DNA of 64,000 nt from Pseudomonas cichorii (GCF_015471405.1 NZ_BLVZ01000015.1:62001-126000), one strand, 5' to 3'. Numbered from the stretch's first letter, positions 1-9,173 are shown. Numbers and translations are program-made. Notes: generated by a model not told the origin, from the letters alone.

Positions 1-119
1 GCAACATTCACCCAGACAACCTCGTCATCAGCTATAACTTCCAGCGCAGCCATCGCCCCCAGAAACACAACCGTAGACAAGACCTTTTTCTTTTCTTCCA
101 CACTTTTTCTATAAAGCAC
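1..119 (-). CDS. Partial gene at window edge, N-terminus with signal-peptide-like segment
   Basis: On the minus strand an open frame runs off the left edge. Its first residues are positively charged (a KSVEEKKK stretch) followed by a hydrophobic run (VLSTVVFLGAMAALEVIA), which looks like a signal peptide or membrane anchor. A GTG at 119 has a GGGAG about 8 bases upstream; a second in-frame GTG lies at 101. Too little is visible to name a product, and the start is uncertain. It is divergent from the Ig-like gene at 450. Confidence 0.35.
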   Translation of the reverse strand, partial: MLYRKSVEEKKKVLSTVVFLGAMAALEVIADDEVVWVNV

Positions 120-449
120 CTTTCATACTCCCGAATATGGAAGCAGGAGAGTTACTTATCAGACCGCACCTAAAAACCCGGAACACCCAAGCACAAAAGT
201 AGGAGCATTCCCAAATACACAAAACATTTATCCTACAGAATTTCCTACAGCCTCTAGTTCACAACCAGAAAAAACCTTTAACACCGTAAAAATATCTACC
301 ACCCCCATTGACGAACACCAAAAAAATCGATTACGTCAGTTCCGCAGCTAGAGAATCCATTGGCCAATATCATCTTTTCAGCTGGCAGACTGTCCCTGAT
401 ACGAAAACGCCTACAGGGCTTATTTTAAAATTATTTCAAGGAAACAAGC
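120..449. other. AT-rich divergent intergenic region
   Basis: No convincing gene is visible here. The stretch is AT-rich compared with the core genes and must hold the promoters of the partial minus-strand gene and of the Ig-like gene at 450. An AAGGAAA ribosome binding site sits just before the ATG at 450. I could not pick a promoter with confidence. Confidence 0.4.
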
Positions 450-2327
450 ATGCAACATCAACCGCAACTCCCCATCATCATTGCTGACAAAAACGCTCGT
501 GAACAAGATGAGAGCCTGAAAGCTCCGGATGTAGCCGTCGCTTTTCATGACGAAGATACGCCCGGGCTTTTACCAATATCCGAATTGACTAAACCGGTTA
601 TTGTAGACCTGGAAGTATGGGCAGGCGCTCAGCCAGGTTATACCTACGCACTCTATTGGGATGGCGAACCAACAGGTCCAGTGAAATCGATTCTTGATAC
701 TCAGCGACCAGGGGATCCGCTGACGCTGGAAATCCCTGTTGACCTCCTGACCGAAGGAACGCATACACTGCAATATCAAACATTTAACCCAGAGAGTCAG
801 GTCAGTAACGAATCCAATATATTCAATCTGGTGATTGACCTGACCGCTCCCGGAAAACCGGAGCTCAGCGCCATCCTGTTTCCCCCGGAAGTACAGAATG
901 GATTGACCGCGGCCGAACTTGCGCAACTGGGCGGGAAGCTGGACGTTCAGATTGCCGGCTACACCGGCATGGCAAAGCATGATGTGGTCCAGACTTACTG
1001 GGGCACGACTATTGGCCCGCAAGCCACCGTCACTGAAGATGACATGGGCCTGGACAGGGTCGCGATTACCTTTACCCGTGCCTTTCTGGAAAGCCTGGGA
1101 GAAACGGAACAACTGGTCAAATACAAGGTTTTCGACCGGGCAGGCAACGCGTCCATCGACTCAAATCCTGTGCCCATAACCCTAAAGCTGCAGGATATTC
1201 CGGCCAACTTCCCGGCTCCGATCATCGACCCCGGAGTAGGAACCCTGATCGATTATGCAGAAGCACAGGCAGGCGTTCAGGTGGATATTCCCAAGTATCC
1301 GGGTGCCAGCCCTTTTGACATGATCAGGTTGTTCTGGGGGCAGAATAATCCACTGGTTCCGGTCGCTCTTCCACCGGGTAACGAAAACGAAGACATTGTG
1401 CTTTCGTTACGTATTCCCTACGAGACACTCAATCAAAACCCTGTGGGTTCTGTGCAAGTCTTCTACGAAGTTACACGTCAACTGGACCTGGCAGGTACTT
1501 CCCTGAGCAGTACCATCGATGTTTTCCTGACGCTGCCGATTCCAACACCGCTGGAAACCTTTATCGTCCAGGGCACCAGCGTGGAAAGCCCCAACACCAC
1601 GGACAACTTCATTGACGAAGAAGACTATGAACTCAATGCGCTGGGGGTCGTGAAGTGGAATACCGGCTTTGCCATCAGCGATAACCTGAATCTGTTCTGG
1701 GGAGATCAACAAAAGCTCCAATGGTATCAAATCAGGGCAACGGATATCGCTGCTGCCCGGGACCTTCTTGTTCCGATCGATAATGCAATCATGAGGGCAC
1801 AAGGAACCGGTGCGGAAATTCCTGTGCATTACACGGTGACACGTGCCGGGAATCCCAACCCTGTAAAGTGCCCGGTGCAACTTGTGACGGTCAGGTCCAA
1901 GGAGGAACTTCCGGGTGGCTCTGAAGGTCTTGATGGCCCGCCCTTCAAACTTAATGACGTGGGTTTCATTGCCCCGATTCTCAACCCCAATGGGGCAGAC
2001 CTGCACATTGCGCCTTATATCAATATCGACGAAGGCCAGACACTGTTCTTGACCTTCAAGGGTTTCGATAAAAACAATAATCCGATTGATGCTTCCAACT
2101 ATACCGCCGACCGGACACTGGATAAAAACGATGTAACAAACGGTTATACCTTTACGGTTCCCGACCGCAACCTTCGTACTCTCTGCACGGGTTTTGCAGA
2201 AGCCAGTTTCCGCGTTGAACCGCCAGCAGGCAGTAATCAGAGTGCTGTTACTTCAAAAGTTACACGTGCGCCGGTGAACATGCTCGATTCGGTTCAACCG
2301 ACCTGCCCGATTCCTCCTTTCCAATAA
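450..2327 (+). CDS. Ig-like repeat protein (first of two paralogues)
   Basis: A 625-residue protein made of beta-sandwich, immunoglobulin-like repeats. Segments of about 100 residues recur with phrases such as YTYALYWDG, TYWG and LFWG (a short strand ending in W-G/D-G), and KYKVFDRAGN, a typical Ig-like/bacterial cadherin-like turn. It has no obvious signal peptide. The start ATG has AAGGAAA upstream. The next gene begins 5-45 bases downstream and its first 230 residues are clearly homologous (shared WxGAQPxYTY, LTLEIPxxLLTEG and EIDRTAPG-type motifs), so the pair probably arose by duplication and is co-transcribed. Surface or secreted binding roles are common for Ig-repeat proteins, but the function here is unknown. 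Confidence 0.8.
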   Translation: MQHQPQLPIIIADKNAREQDESLKAPDVAVAFHDEDTPGLLPISELTKPVIVDLEVWAGAQPGYTYALYWDGEPTGPVKSILDTQRPGDPLTLEIPVDLLTEGTHTLQYQTFNPESQVSNESNIFNLVIDLTAPGKPELSAILFPPEVQNGLTAAELAQLGGKLDVQIAGYTGMAKHDVVQTYWGTTIGPQATVTEDDMGLDRVAITFTRAFLESLGETEQLVKYKVFDRAGNASIDSNPVPITLKLQDIPANFPAPIIDPGVGTLIDYAEAQAGVQVDIPKYPGASPFDMIRLFWGQNNPLVPVALPPGNENEDIVLSLRIPYETLNQNPVGSVQVFYEVTRQLDLAGTSLSSTIDVFLTLPIPTPLETFIVQGTSVESPNTTDNFIDEEDYELNALGVVKWNTGFAISDNLNLFWGDQQKLQWYQIRATDIAAARDLLVPIDNAIMRAQGTGAEIPVHYTVTRAGNPNPVKCPVQLVTVRSKEELPGGSEGLDGPPFKLNDVGFIAPILNPNGADLHIAPYINIDEGQTLFLTFKGFDKNNNPIDASNYTADRTLDKNDVTNGYTFTVPDRNLRTLCTGFAEASFRVEPPAGSNQSAVTSKVTRAPVNMLDSVQPTCPIPPFQ

Positions 2328-2371
2328 AGATAGTGAGCGATCCGCACGCTATAAAAATAAGGAATATAAGT

Positions 2372-4273
2372 ATGAATACGTCTATATCTCCTCGTCGAGA
2401 AGGAGAACTTGAAGCACCGGAAATTCCTGCCGCACTCGAAAACGGAGTGTTGCCCATCGAATTTCTCGACAGGCCCGTCACTGTAAAGCTCAAGGTTTGG
2501 GAAGGTGCTCAGCCCCACTATACCTACCAACTGTTATGGGATGGCATGACAGCCGGTCCCAAGAAACCGATTCTGGACAGTCATCTGCCCGGCGATGAAT
2601 TGACACTCGAGATTCCCATTGCCCTGTTGACCGAAGGTGTTCACAAGGTTGCCTATGAGACGGCAAACCCGGAAAGCCAGGTCATGAACACGTCAAAAGC
2701 AACGCGCCTCGAAATCGACCGCACCGCTCCCGGCAACCCGCACCTCGGCCCGATCCTCTTCCCGGCCTTCGTTGACGACGGGCTGACTTCCGATGAGCTG
2801 GAAAGCGTGCATAACGTGCTCAGGGGAAGCATTGCCAGTTACAACGGCATGAAGGAAGGCGATGTCATTCGCACTTACTGGAATCAGATTCCCGGCCCTA
2901 TCACCATGGTCAACAAGGACGATATGGGATTGCAGCGGGTGAATGTGGATTTCGTCAGATCGTTCCTGGAGACCATTGGTGACATCAAGGCGCCCGTCTA
3001 CTACACCGTGACCGATCAGGCGGGCAATGTGTCCATGAACTCGGAGGAGAAGCTCGTCACGCTGCAGCTATCCGTACAATCACCACTCCCCATCCCGACG
3101 GTAAAAGAAGCCAAAGGCGATACCCTCGATCCGGCCAATACGGTCAATGGTGCCACCGTACAGATCGGCACCACTGCCAACCTTGCCGCGGGTGAGCGGG
3201 TCACAGTGCAGTGGCAAGGCCCCAAGGGCAGCGATACCCGGGAAAAAATCATCACAGCCGCCGACGTGGGCAAGATCCAGGAGCTTGTGTTCACGGCAGC
3301 ACTGGTCAACGCCAACGCAGGTCAGACAGTCAACGTGTTTTATACCGTCAGCCGCCTCAACGGGACGGTGCAACAGTCTGAAACCCTGGCCCTGAAGGTT
3401 CTTGATACGCACATAGAACTGCCTGCTCCCACCATGGACACTGTCGGCGCCGATGGCGTGGTGATTCCCTCAAGAATCCCGGAATCCGGTGCAACCGTTC
3501 GTGTGTCCTACACAGGCATGAGCACTGGCGATAGCGTAGTGGTCAACTGGCGAGGCGCAACGGCTTACGACACGCCGTCACAGGTGGTGGGAGGCAATAC
3601 CGAGCTGCAATTCACCATCGCCAAATCCCTGATCGTGGCCAGCAGCGCAGCGACCGTCACTTACACCGTCACTCGCGCAGGCACCGCAGCCTTGTCTTCG
3701 ACACTGTGGCTGAAGATCAGCAAGGAGCTGGAGTTCGACACCTCACCCGTCACCCTGAAGGGCAAGGTCTATCTGTTGCCGGGCTATCCCGACCTTCTGC
3801 CAGCCATGCCGTCGGACACAACCGTCCAACGCACAGCCAGCGGTGGCCAGGCACCTTACTTCTATCGTTCAAGCGACCCGTTGGTGGCCAAGGTAGACGG
3901 CAATGGCCTGACCTCTGCACGTGGCAAAGGCACGGCAACCATTTCGGTCACGGACAGTCTTGGAGCCATAAAGAGCTATCAGGTTACCGTTACCGGCGTC
4001 GTTCACTGCCTGGGGGTTGGTGCGGGCTCCTTCACAAAGATGGCAACGGCCGCCGAGGCGCAAGGCGCGCGCATTCCGTCCATCTATGAGCTCAATGAAA
4101 TCCACACGGCCTATGGCAGAAGCTGGCCGATGGGCAATGGCAATTACTGGTCCGGCACGGTAGCAGCCTCCAACCTTATGGGCTGGAAATGGTACTACGT
4201 GAAAAATCTGGTCACAGGCGCAGACTTCAAATTGCTGCATCACAATGCCAGTCTTGGCGTCGCTATCCGCTAG
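2372..4273 (+). CDS. Ig-like repeat protein with BIg2-like C-terminal domain (second paralogue)
   Basis: A 633-residue protein if started at the ATG at 2372, which has AAGGAAT about 8 bases upstream; an in-frame GTG at 2333 is less likely. The N-terminal part matches the preceding gene. Later repeats carry VFYTVSR / VTYTVTRAG strands. Near residues 470-555 a stretch with SSDPLVAKVDGNGLTSARG followed by GTATISVTD fits the bacterial Ig-like group 2 (intimin-type) fold. The last 75 residues (RIPSIYELNEIHTAYG ... NYWSGT) resemble the C-terminal ends found on some Ig-repeat proteins of Pseudomonas. No signal peptide is visible. Function is unknown. A terminator-like hairpin follows the gene. Confidence 0.78.
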   Translation: MNTSISPRREGELEAPEIPAALENGVLPIEFLDRPVTVKLKVWEGAQPHYTYQLLWDGMTAGPKKPILDSHLPGDELTLEIPIALLTEGVHKVAYETANPESQVMNTSKATRLEIDRTAPGNPHLGPILFPAFVDDGLTSDELESVHNVLRGSIASYNGMKEGDVIRTYWNQIPGPITMVNKDDMGLQRVNVDFVRSFLETIGDIKAPVYYTVTDQAGNVSMNSEEKLVTLQLSVQSPLPIPTVKEAKGDTLDPANTVNGATVQIGTTANLAAGERVTVQWQGPKGSDTREKIITAADVGKIQELVFTAALVNANAGQTVNVFYTVSRLNGTVQQSETLALKVLDTHIELPAPTMDTVGADGVVIPSRIPESGATVRVSYTGMSTGDSVVVNWRGATAYDTPSQVVGGNTELQFTIAKSLIVASSAATVTYTVTRAGTAALSSTLWLKISKELEFDTSPVTLKGKVYLLPGYPDLLPAMPSDTTVQRTASGGQAPYFYRSSDPLVAKVDGNGLTSARGKGTATISVTDSLGAIKSYQVTVTGVVHCLGVGAGSFTKMATAAEAQGARIPSIYELNEIHTAYGRSWPMGNGNYWSGTVAASNLMGWKWYYVKNLVTGADFKLLHHNASLGVAIR

Positions 4274-4304
4274 TAGCCGACTGCGGCCTGGCTGAAATAT
4301 CCCG

Positions 4305-4340
4305 GGGCGTTACGTTACCTGAAAGGCGTAACGCCCTCTT
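4305..4340 (+). terminator. Terminator-like hairpin after Ig-like gene pair
   Basis: GGGCGTTACG at 4305-4314 pairs perfectly with CGTAACGCCC at 4327-4336, followed by TCTTTCC. The position directly after the second Ig-like gene fits a Rho-independent terminator, though the T-tract is impure. Confidence 0.6.
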
Positions 4341-4375
4341 TCCATCTATGCGCGTCACGTTCCAAGAGCCAGACC

Positions 4376-4834
4376 ATGCGCCACCCTGTCATTCCCCCCA
4401 AACGCTTCGTGCGCCCTCCCTCTTGCGAAGGCAGTTTCAAGGTCAGCGTCAACAAGCAACCGCTACTGGTTTCCTCCCTGCTGGGCAGGTTGACGTTGCG
4501 CCCGGAGCTTTCACAGGCGCCCAGTCACTGGATCTGGAAAATAATCGCCGACGGCAAGGTCGGCCATAAACGGACCAGCATCGGTCTGTTTTTCGATAAG
4601 GACCTGGAACCCGGCACTTACGACCTGCCGGGTAATGAGCGCATCAAGGTGGTCTACAACGAAAGCCCGCATTGGCAGAGCGTCATTTATCACTCTGCGC
4701 ATTTTCAGGCCGGTGCTTTCACGCTGATCGAGGCCGACCCTCAGAGTCAGCGTTTGCAAGGGGTGTTCAGCTTCAGTATCTCGGCGGTTGATTTCGAGGT
4801 CACGGACGGCTCTTTCGACGTGTATTGCAAGTGA
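4376..4834 (+). CDS. Hypothetical protein, 152 residues
   Basis: I do not recognise the family. The protein starts MRHPVIPPKRF, has no signal peptide or membrane segment, and contains beta-strand-rich stretches (YDLPGNERIKVVYNES, LQGVFSFSISAVDFEV), so a small beta-sandwich domain is likely. It follows the Ig-like gene pair on the same strand after a terminator-like hairpin. Its TGA stop abuts the stop codon of the convergent hydrolase gene with no base between them. Confidence 0.6.
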   Translation: MRHPVIPPKRFVRPPSCEGSFKVSVNKQPLLVSSLLGRLTLRPELSQAPSHWIWKIIADGKVGHKRTSIGLFFDKDLEPGTYDLPGNERIKVVYNESPHWQSVIYHSAHFQAGAFTLIEADPQSQRLQGVFSFSISAVDFEVTDGSFDVYCK

Positions 4835-5524
4835 TCAGGCCAGCAGGAACTCTGCAATCCGCTGCGCAGACTCAACCAGACACTGCTCATGACTCAGGCC
4901 CGACACCTTGAGGGGCTTGAGATCATGATTGGCGGTCGGTAACCAGTGCAACCCGATTGAAGTGGATAGCTCATATCCCTGCACCGTTTCACGATCACCC
5001 AATGCATCCCGCTCACCTTGAATGATCAAGGTCGGGGTCTGCAGATCGGCCAGATGCGCCACGCGAGGCTTCTCGGGTTTGCCCACGGCATAGAACGGAT
5101 AGCCCAGACACACCAGCGCATCGACCTTCAGTTCATCGGCAAGCAGGCTGGCCATTCTTCCCCCCATGGACTTGCCTCCGATGGCCAGACGTCCAGCGAC
5201 ATGAGGTCGCACACGCTCATGCACCTGACGCCAGCAATCGAGTAGCTGCCCCTGAGGATTGGGAGGACGTTTACCCCCCGTAAGACGCCGCTGAGCCATG
5301 TAGGGAAACTCGAAGCGCATGACGTTGACGCCCTGTGCAGCAAGGTGTGCAGCCATGTCGTTCATGAAATCGCTGTCCATGGGCGCACCAGCCCCATGGG
5401 CCAGAATCAGCGTTGCCTTGCCATCCCCTGCTCCCGGCTGCGCCGCCGTCCAGATCCAGCCGTTGTCCTGCGCCAGTTGTACGCATTGATCCCTGTCAAT
5501 GCAGGCACCTTGCCCATTGCCCAT
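4835..5524 (-). CDS. Alpha/beta hydrolase (KANL3/Tex30-like)
   Basis: A 229-residue cytoplasmic serine hydrolase of the alpha/beta fold. Visible elements are the LILAHGAGAPMDS oxyanion-loop region near residue 40, the nucleophile elbow GGKSMGGRM near residue 117 (Ser in G-K-S-M-G), an acidic segment QGERDALGD near residue 170, and a late NHDLKPLK histidine region near residue 200. This order matches the KANL3/Tex30 and dienelactone-hydrolase-like group. The substrate is not known. GAGG lies 7 bases before the ATG at 5524. The gene is divergent from ccoN-1 and its neighbourhood suggests nothing specific about its role. Confidence 0.85.
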   Translation of the reverse strand: MGNGQGACIDRDQCVQLAQDNGWIWTAAQPGAGDGKATLILAHGAGAPMDSDFMNDMAAHLAAQGVNVMRFEFPYMAQRRLTGGKRPPNPQGQLLDCWRQVHERVRPHVAGRLAIGGKSMGGRMASLLADELKVDALVCLGYPFYAVGKPEKPRVAHLADLQTPTLIIQGERDALGDRETVQGYELSTSIGLHWLPTANHDLKPLKVSGLSHEQCLVESAQRIAEFLLA

Positions 5525-5614
5525 GCTTGCCTCGCTTCTGATGAGTCTGCCAATAACCCGGAGCTATAACCGTGCGTAATGGCCCCGACCAAGCTGGATG
5601 GGATACACACCTAA

Positions 5615-7039
5615 ATGAACACAACTAACAGTACCGCCTATAACTATCAGGTGGTTCGCCAGTTCGCCATTATGACGGTGATCTGGGGAATTGTCGGGAT
5701 GGGCCTCGGCGTTTTTCTGGCCGCCCAACTGGTTTGGCCTGAGCTCAACTTCAACTTGCCGTGGACAAGCTTTGGTCGCTTGCGTCCACTTCATACCAAC
5801 GCAGTCATTTTCGCCTTTGGTGGCTGCGCGCTGTTCGCCAGCTCCTACTATTCTGTGCAACGCACCTGCCAGACCCGACTGTTTCTGCCAAAGCTGGCTG
5901 CTTTCACCTTCTGGGGCTGGCAACTGGTAATCGTACTGGCTGCCATAAGCCTGCCCCTGGGCTTTACCACTTCAAAAGAATACGCCGAGCTGGAATGGCC
6001 GATCGACATCCTGATCGCCGTGGTCTGGGTCGCCTATGCAATCGTGTTCTTCGGCACCGTGGCCAAGCGCACCACCAAACACATCTACGTCGGCAACTGG
6101 TTCTTCGGCGGATTCATCCTGACCGTAGCGCTGCTGCACATCGTCAACAACCTGGAAATTCCGGTCAGCCTGACCAAGTCCTACTCGCTGTACGCCGGTG
6201 CAACCGATGCGATGGTGCAGTGGTGGTACGGGCACAACGCGGTAGGTTTTTTCCTGACGGCGGGCTTTCTGGGGATGATGTATTACTTCGTGCCCAAGCA
6301 GGCCGAACGTCCGGTCTATTCCTATCGCCTGTCCATCGTGCATTTCTGGGCGCTGATCACCCTGTACATCTGGGCCGGTCCGCACCACTTGCATTACACC
6401 GCCCTGCCAGACTGGGCGCAGTCGCTGGGTATGGTGATGTCGCTGATTCTTCTGGCTCCAAGCTGGGGCGGCATGATCAACGGCATGATGACCCTGTCGG
6501 GCGCCTGGCATAAGTTGCGCAGCGACCCGATCCTGCGTTTTCTGGTGGTGTCCCTGGCGTTCTACGGCATGTCGACCTTTGAAGGTCCGATGATGGCCAT
6601 CAAGACTGTGAACGCCCTCTCCCACTACACCGACTGGACCATCGGCCACGTCCATGCTGGCGCTCTGGGCTGGGTGGCGATGATCTCCATTGGCGCGCTG
6701 TACCACATGATTCCCAAGGTATTCGGTCGCCAACAGATGCACAGCATGGGCCTGATCAACGCCCACTTCTGGCTCGCCACCATCGGCACCGTGCTCTACA
6801 TCGCCTCGATGTGGGTCAACGGCATCACTCAAGGCCTGATGTGGCGCGCCGTGAACGAGGACGGCACCCTCACCTACTCCTTCGTCGAAGCCCTGCAAGC
6901 CAGTCACCCGGGCTTCATCGTCCGGCTGGCCGGAGGCGCCATCTTCTTCGTCGGCATGTTGCTGATGGCCTACAACACCTGGCGCACCGTGCGGGCCTCC
7001 AGCCCGGCCGAAGCCACCGCTGCCGCGCAGATGGCCTGA
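5615..7039 (+). CDS. ccoN: cbb3-type cytochrome c oxidase subunit I (copy 1)
   Basis: The catalytic haem-copper subunit of the high-affinity cbb3 oxidase in the inner membrane; it reduces oxygen to water and pumps protons. The 474-residue sequence has about 12 hydrophobic helices. Haem and copper ligands are in place: H60 (RPLHTN), H207 in WWYGHNAVGF, the H257-H258 pair in GPHHLHYT, and H345/H347 in HVHAGALGW. It heads an operon with ccoO, ccoQ and ccoP. A second complete operon follows 360 bases downstream. No good Anr box is visible in the 90 bases before the gene, consistent with the constitutive cco-1 operon known in P. aeruginosa. Confidence 0.97.
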   Translation: MNTTNSTAYNYQVVRQFAIMTVIWGIVGMGLGVFLAAQLVWPELNFNLPWTSFGRLRPLHTNAVIFAFGGCALFASSYYSVQRTCQTRLFLPKLAAFTFWGWQLVIVLAAISLPLGFTTSKEYAELEWPIDILIAVVWVAYAIVFFGTVAKRTTKHIYVGNWFFGGFILTVALLHIVNNLEIPVSLTKSYSLYAGATDAMVQWWYGHNAVGFFLTAGFLGMMYYFVPKQAERPVYSYRLSIVHFWALITLYIWAGPHHLHYTALPDWAQSLGMVMSLILLAPSWGGMINGMMTLSGAWHKLRSDPILRFLVVSLAFYGMSTFEGPMMAIKTVNALSHYTDWTIGHVHAGALGWVAMISIGALYHMIPKVFGRQQMHSMGLINAHFWLATIGTVLYIASMWVNGITQGLMWRAVNEDGTLTYSFVEALQASHPGFIVRLAGGAIFFVGMLLMAYNTWRTVRASSPAEATAAAQMA

Positions 7040-7049
7040 GGATCTGACC

Positions 7050-7658
7050 ATGAAACATGAAGTGATCGAAAAGAACGTCACCCTGCTGATGATCCTGATG
7101 GTACTGGCCGTCAGCATCGGTGGCCTGACCCAGATCGTACCGCTGTTTTTCCAGGACGTGACCAACAAACCGGTAGAGGGCATGAAGCCCTACACAGCGC
7201 TGCAACTCGAAGGTCGCGACATCTATATCCGCGAAGGCTGCGTAGGTTGCCACTCACAGATGATCCGTCCGTTCCGGGCCGAAACCGAGCGTTATGGTCA
7301 CTATTCGGTGGCGGGCGAAAGCGTCTGGGATCATCCGTTCCTGTGGGGCTCCAAGCGTACCGGTCCGGACCTGGCACGGGTTGGCGCACGCTACTCGGAT
7401 GACTGGCACCGCGCCCACTTGTACAACCCGCGCAACGTCGTGCCGGAATCGAAAATGCCTGCTTACCCGTGGCTGGTCACCCAACAAGTGGACAGCAGCC
7501 ATACCGAAGCCAAGATCCGCGCCATGCGCACTCTGGGCGTGCCTTACACCGATGCAGATATCTCCGGCGCAGTCGCCAGCCTCAAGGGCAAGACCGAGAT
7601 GGATGCACTGGTGGCCTACCTGCAAGTGCTCGGCACTTCCATCAAGAGCAAGAGGTGA
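7050..7658 (+). CDS. ccoO: cbb3-type cytochrome c oxidase subunit II (copy 1)
   Basis: A membrane-anchored mono-haem cytochrome c subunit that passes electrons toward CcoN. The 202-residue protein has one N-terminal transmembrane helix (residues about 9-30), then the haem c motif C64-V-G-C67-H68 in GCVGCHSQ, followed by the conserved RPFRAETERYGHYS stretch. The axial methionine is probably in ESKMPAYPW. It starts 10 bases after ccoN and 3 bases separate it from ccoQ, so it is translated as part of the ccoNOQP operon. Confidence 0.97.
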   Translation: MKHEVIEKNVTLLMILMVLAVSIGGLTQIVPLFFQDVTNKPVEGMKPYTALQLEGRDIYIREGCVGCHSQMIRPFRAETERYGHYSVAGESVWDHPFLWGSKRTGPDLARVGARYSDDWHRAHLYNPRNVVPESKMPAYPWLVTQQVDSSHTEAKIRAMRTLGVPYTDADISGAVASLKGKTEMDALVAYLQVLGTSIKSKR

Positions 7659-7661
7659 GCC

Positions 7662-7865
7662 ATGGACATCCAAGACTTGCGCGGCCTCGGCACGTTGGTA
7701 GTGGCGATCGCCTTCATCGGGATGTCCCTGTGGGTATCCAGCAGCAAACGCAACCCGGATTTCGCCGAGGCTCGCATGGCGCCCTTTGCCGACGAACCTC
7801 ATCCATTGAGCACTGACGCGAAACCTGAAACGGAACAACCTGTCGTGCGGAGTAATCAGCCATGA
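7662..7865 (+). CDS. ccoQ: cbb3-type oxidase small subunit CcoQ (copy 1)
   Basis: A 67-residue single-span inner-membrane protein. It has one hydrophobic helix (GTLVVAIAFIGMSLWVSS) followed by a soluble tail with the conserved A-x-x-x-P-F-A-D motif (RMAPFADEP). CcoQ stabilises the oxidase complex in other bacteria. Its stop overlaps the start of ccoP by 4 bases (ATGA), a sign of translational coupling. Confidence 0.92.
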   Translation: MDIQDLRGLGTLVVAIAFIGMSLWVSSSKRNPDFAEARMAPFADEPHPLSTDAKPETEQPVVRSNQP

Positions 7866-8812
7866 CCACCTTCTGGAGCACCTATATCTGCGTGCTGACC
7901 CTCGGCAGCCTGATCGGGCTGACCTGGCTGTTGATCGGCACACGCAAAGGCGAAACCAAGGGCAGTACCGACCAGACCATGGGCCACAGCTTCGACGGCA
8001 TCGAGGAGTATGACAATCCGTTGCCGCAATGGTGGTTCATGCTGTTCGCCGGCACTCTGGTGTTCGCGGTTGGCTACCTGATCCTCTACCCCGGCCTGGG
8101 CAACTGGAAAGGCATCCTGCCCGGTTACGAAAACGGCTGGACCGGCGCCCATGAGTGGGAAAAGGAAATGGACCGGGCCGATGCCAGATTCGGTCCCATC
8201 TTTGCCAGATTCGCCGCCATGCCGCTGGAGGAAGTCGCCAAGGACCCACAGGCGCTGAAAATGGGCGGACGCCTGTTCGCCTCCAACTGCTCGGTTTGCC
8301 ACGGCTCGGATGCCAAGGGCGCCTATGGCTTCCCTAACCTGACCGACACCAACTGGCGTTGGGGCGGCAGTGCCGACACCATCAAGAACAGCATCATGAT
8401 GGGTCGAGTCGCCGCCATGCCTGCGTGGGGGCCGGTAATCGGTGAAGAAGGCGTCAAGAACGTCGCCGCTTATGTTCGCCACTCTCTGGCCGGCCTGCCG
8501 CTGCCTGCCGATGACACCGCCAATCTGTCCGCCGGACAGCAAGTATTCAGCTCGACTTGCGTAGCTTGTCATGGTGCTACAGGTAAAGGTGTCGAAGCGA
8601 TGGGCGCCCCAAACCTGACACAACCGGGCGGTTTCATCTACGGCACCAGCCTTGCGCAACTGCAACAGACCATTCGTCTTGGTCGCCAGGGTCATATGCC
8701 TGCTCAGGCCGATTTGCTGGGCAATGACAAGGTGCAATTGCTGGCCGCCTATGTGTACAGCCTTTCTCAGAGTCCTGATCAACTCGAGCGCAGGGAAAAG
8801 CAGTCACAGTAA
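7862..8812 (+). CDS. ccoP: cbb3-type cytochrome c oxidase subunit III, dihaem (copy 1)
   Basis: The dihaem cytochrome c subunit that takes electrons from soluble cytochromes c. The 316-residue protein has two N-terminal transmembrane segments (about residues 5-27 and 58-80) joined by the conserved HSFDGIEEYDNPLPQWW loop. Two class I haem c domains follow, with CSVCH at 143-147 and CVACH at 233-237. It is the last gene of the operon and is followed by a strong terminator hairpin. Copy 2 at 11421 is closely related but has a ten-residue longer region before EWEKE. Confidence 0.97.
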   Translation: MTTFWSTYICVLTLGSLIGLTWLLIGTRKGETKGSTDQTMGHSFDGIEEYDNPLPQWWFMLFAGTLVFAVGYLILYPGLGNWKGILPGYENGWTGAHEWEKEMDRADARFGPIFARFAAMPLEEVAKDPQALKMGGRLFASNCSVCHGSDAKGAYGFPNLTDTNWRWGGSADTIKNSIMMGRVAAMPAWGPVIGEEGVKNVAAYVRHSLAGLPLPADDTANLSAGQQVFSSTCVACHGATGKGVEAMGAPNLTQPGGFIYGTSLAQLQQTIRLGRQGHMPAQADLLGNDKVQLLAAYVYSLSQSPDQLERREKQSQ

Positions 8813-8832
8813 CGATTCAGCCCGCTGCAACA

Positions 8833-8869
8833 AAGAATTGCGCACCCTGCAACGGGGTGCGCAATTCTT
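8833..8869 (+). terminator. Terminator hairpin after ccoNOQP copy 1
   Basis: A 15-base arm (8833-8847, containing GAATTGCGCACCC) pairs perfectly with 8855-8869 across a 7-base loop. It lies 20 bases after the ccoP stop. A clean T-run is lacking beyond the arm itself (TTCTTC). Confidence 0.75.
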
Positions 8870-9098
8870 CAGCACACGTTTCGCGCCCTTGCTCTGTACT
8901 TCCCATGCCCGCCTTTCACGACTAAGCTTGCCCGCAGTGGACTGGCATTAGCTGGTCACAGGTCATGGGAAGTGAATGCTTCACGCATTTACCGGCATGT
9001 GTCATCGACCTGTCCATCCCGCCTTTTTCGGTCCGCTTCGGCAGTGTTCCAGTGTCTCCGGGAACATGCCTCAAAGGGCCATCGTTTAAGCGCAAATA

Positions 9099-9124
9099 CT
9101 TGTCCGGCATCTGCCGTAGACAGG
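9099..9124. promoter_or_regulatory. Dyad-symmetric site upstream of ccoN copy 2
   Basis: CGGCA-TC-TGCCG forms a perfect inner dyad at 9105-9116, extended by CTTGTC on the left and GACAGG on the right with one mismatch. It lies 50-75 bases before the ccoN-2 start. It is not an Anr/Fnr box. The 361-base region (8813-9173) otherwise holds only the terminator and shows no TTGAT-N4-ATCAA site. Operator function is an inference. Confidence 0.35.
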
Positions 9125-9173
9125 TTCGTGGCCCTCTGGATACCTATAAATACTGAACCGTGGAACCCTGGAA

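Noticed and set aside
5972..7183. Long minus-strand frame opposite ccoN and ccoO copy 1
   Set aside because: Shadow of the real genes; low-complexity composition and no motif.
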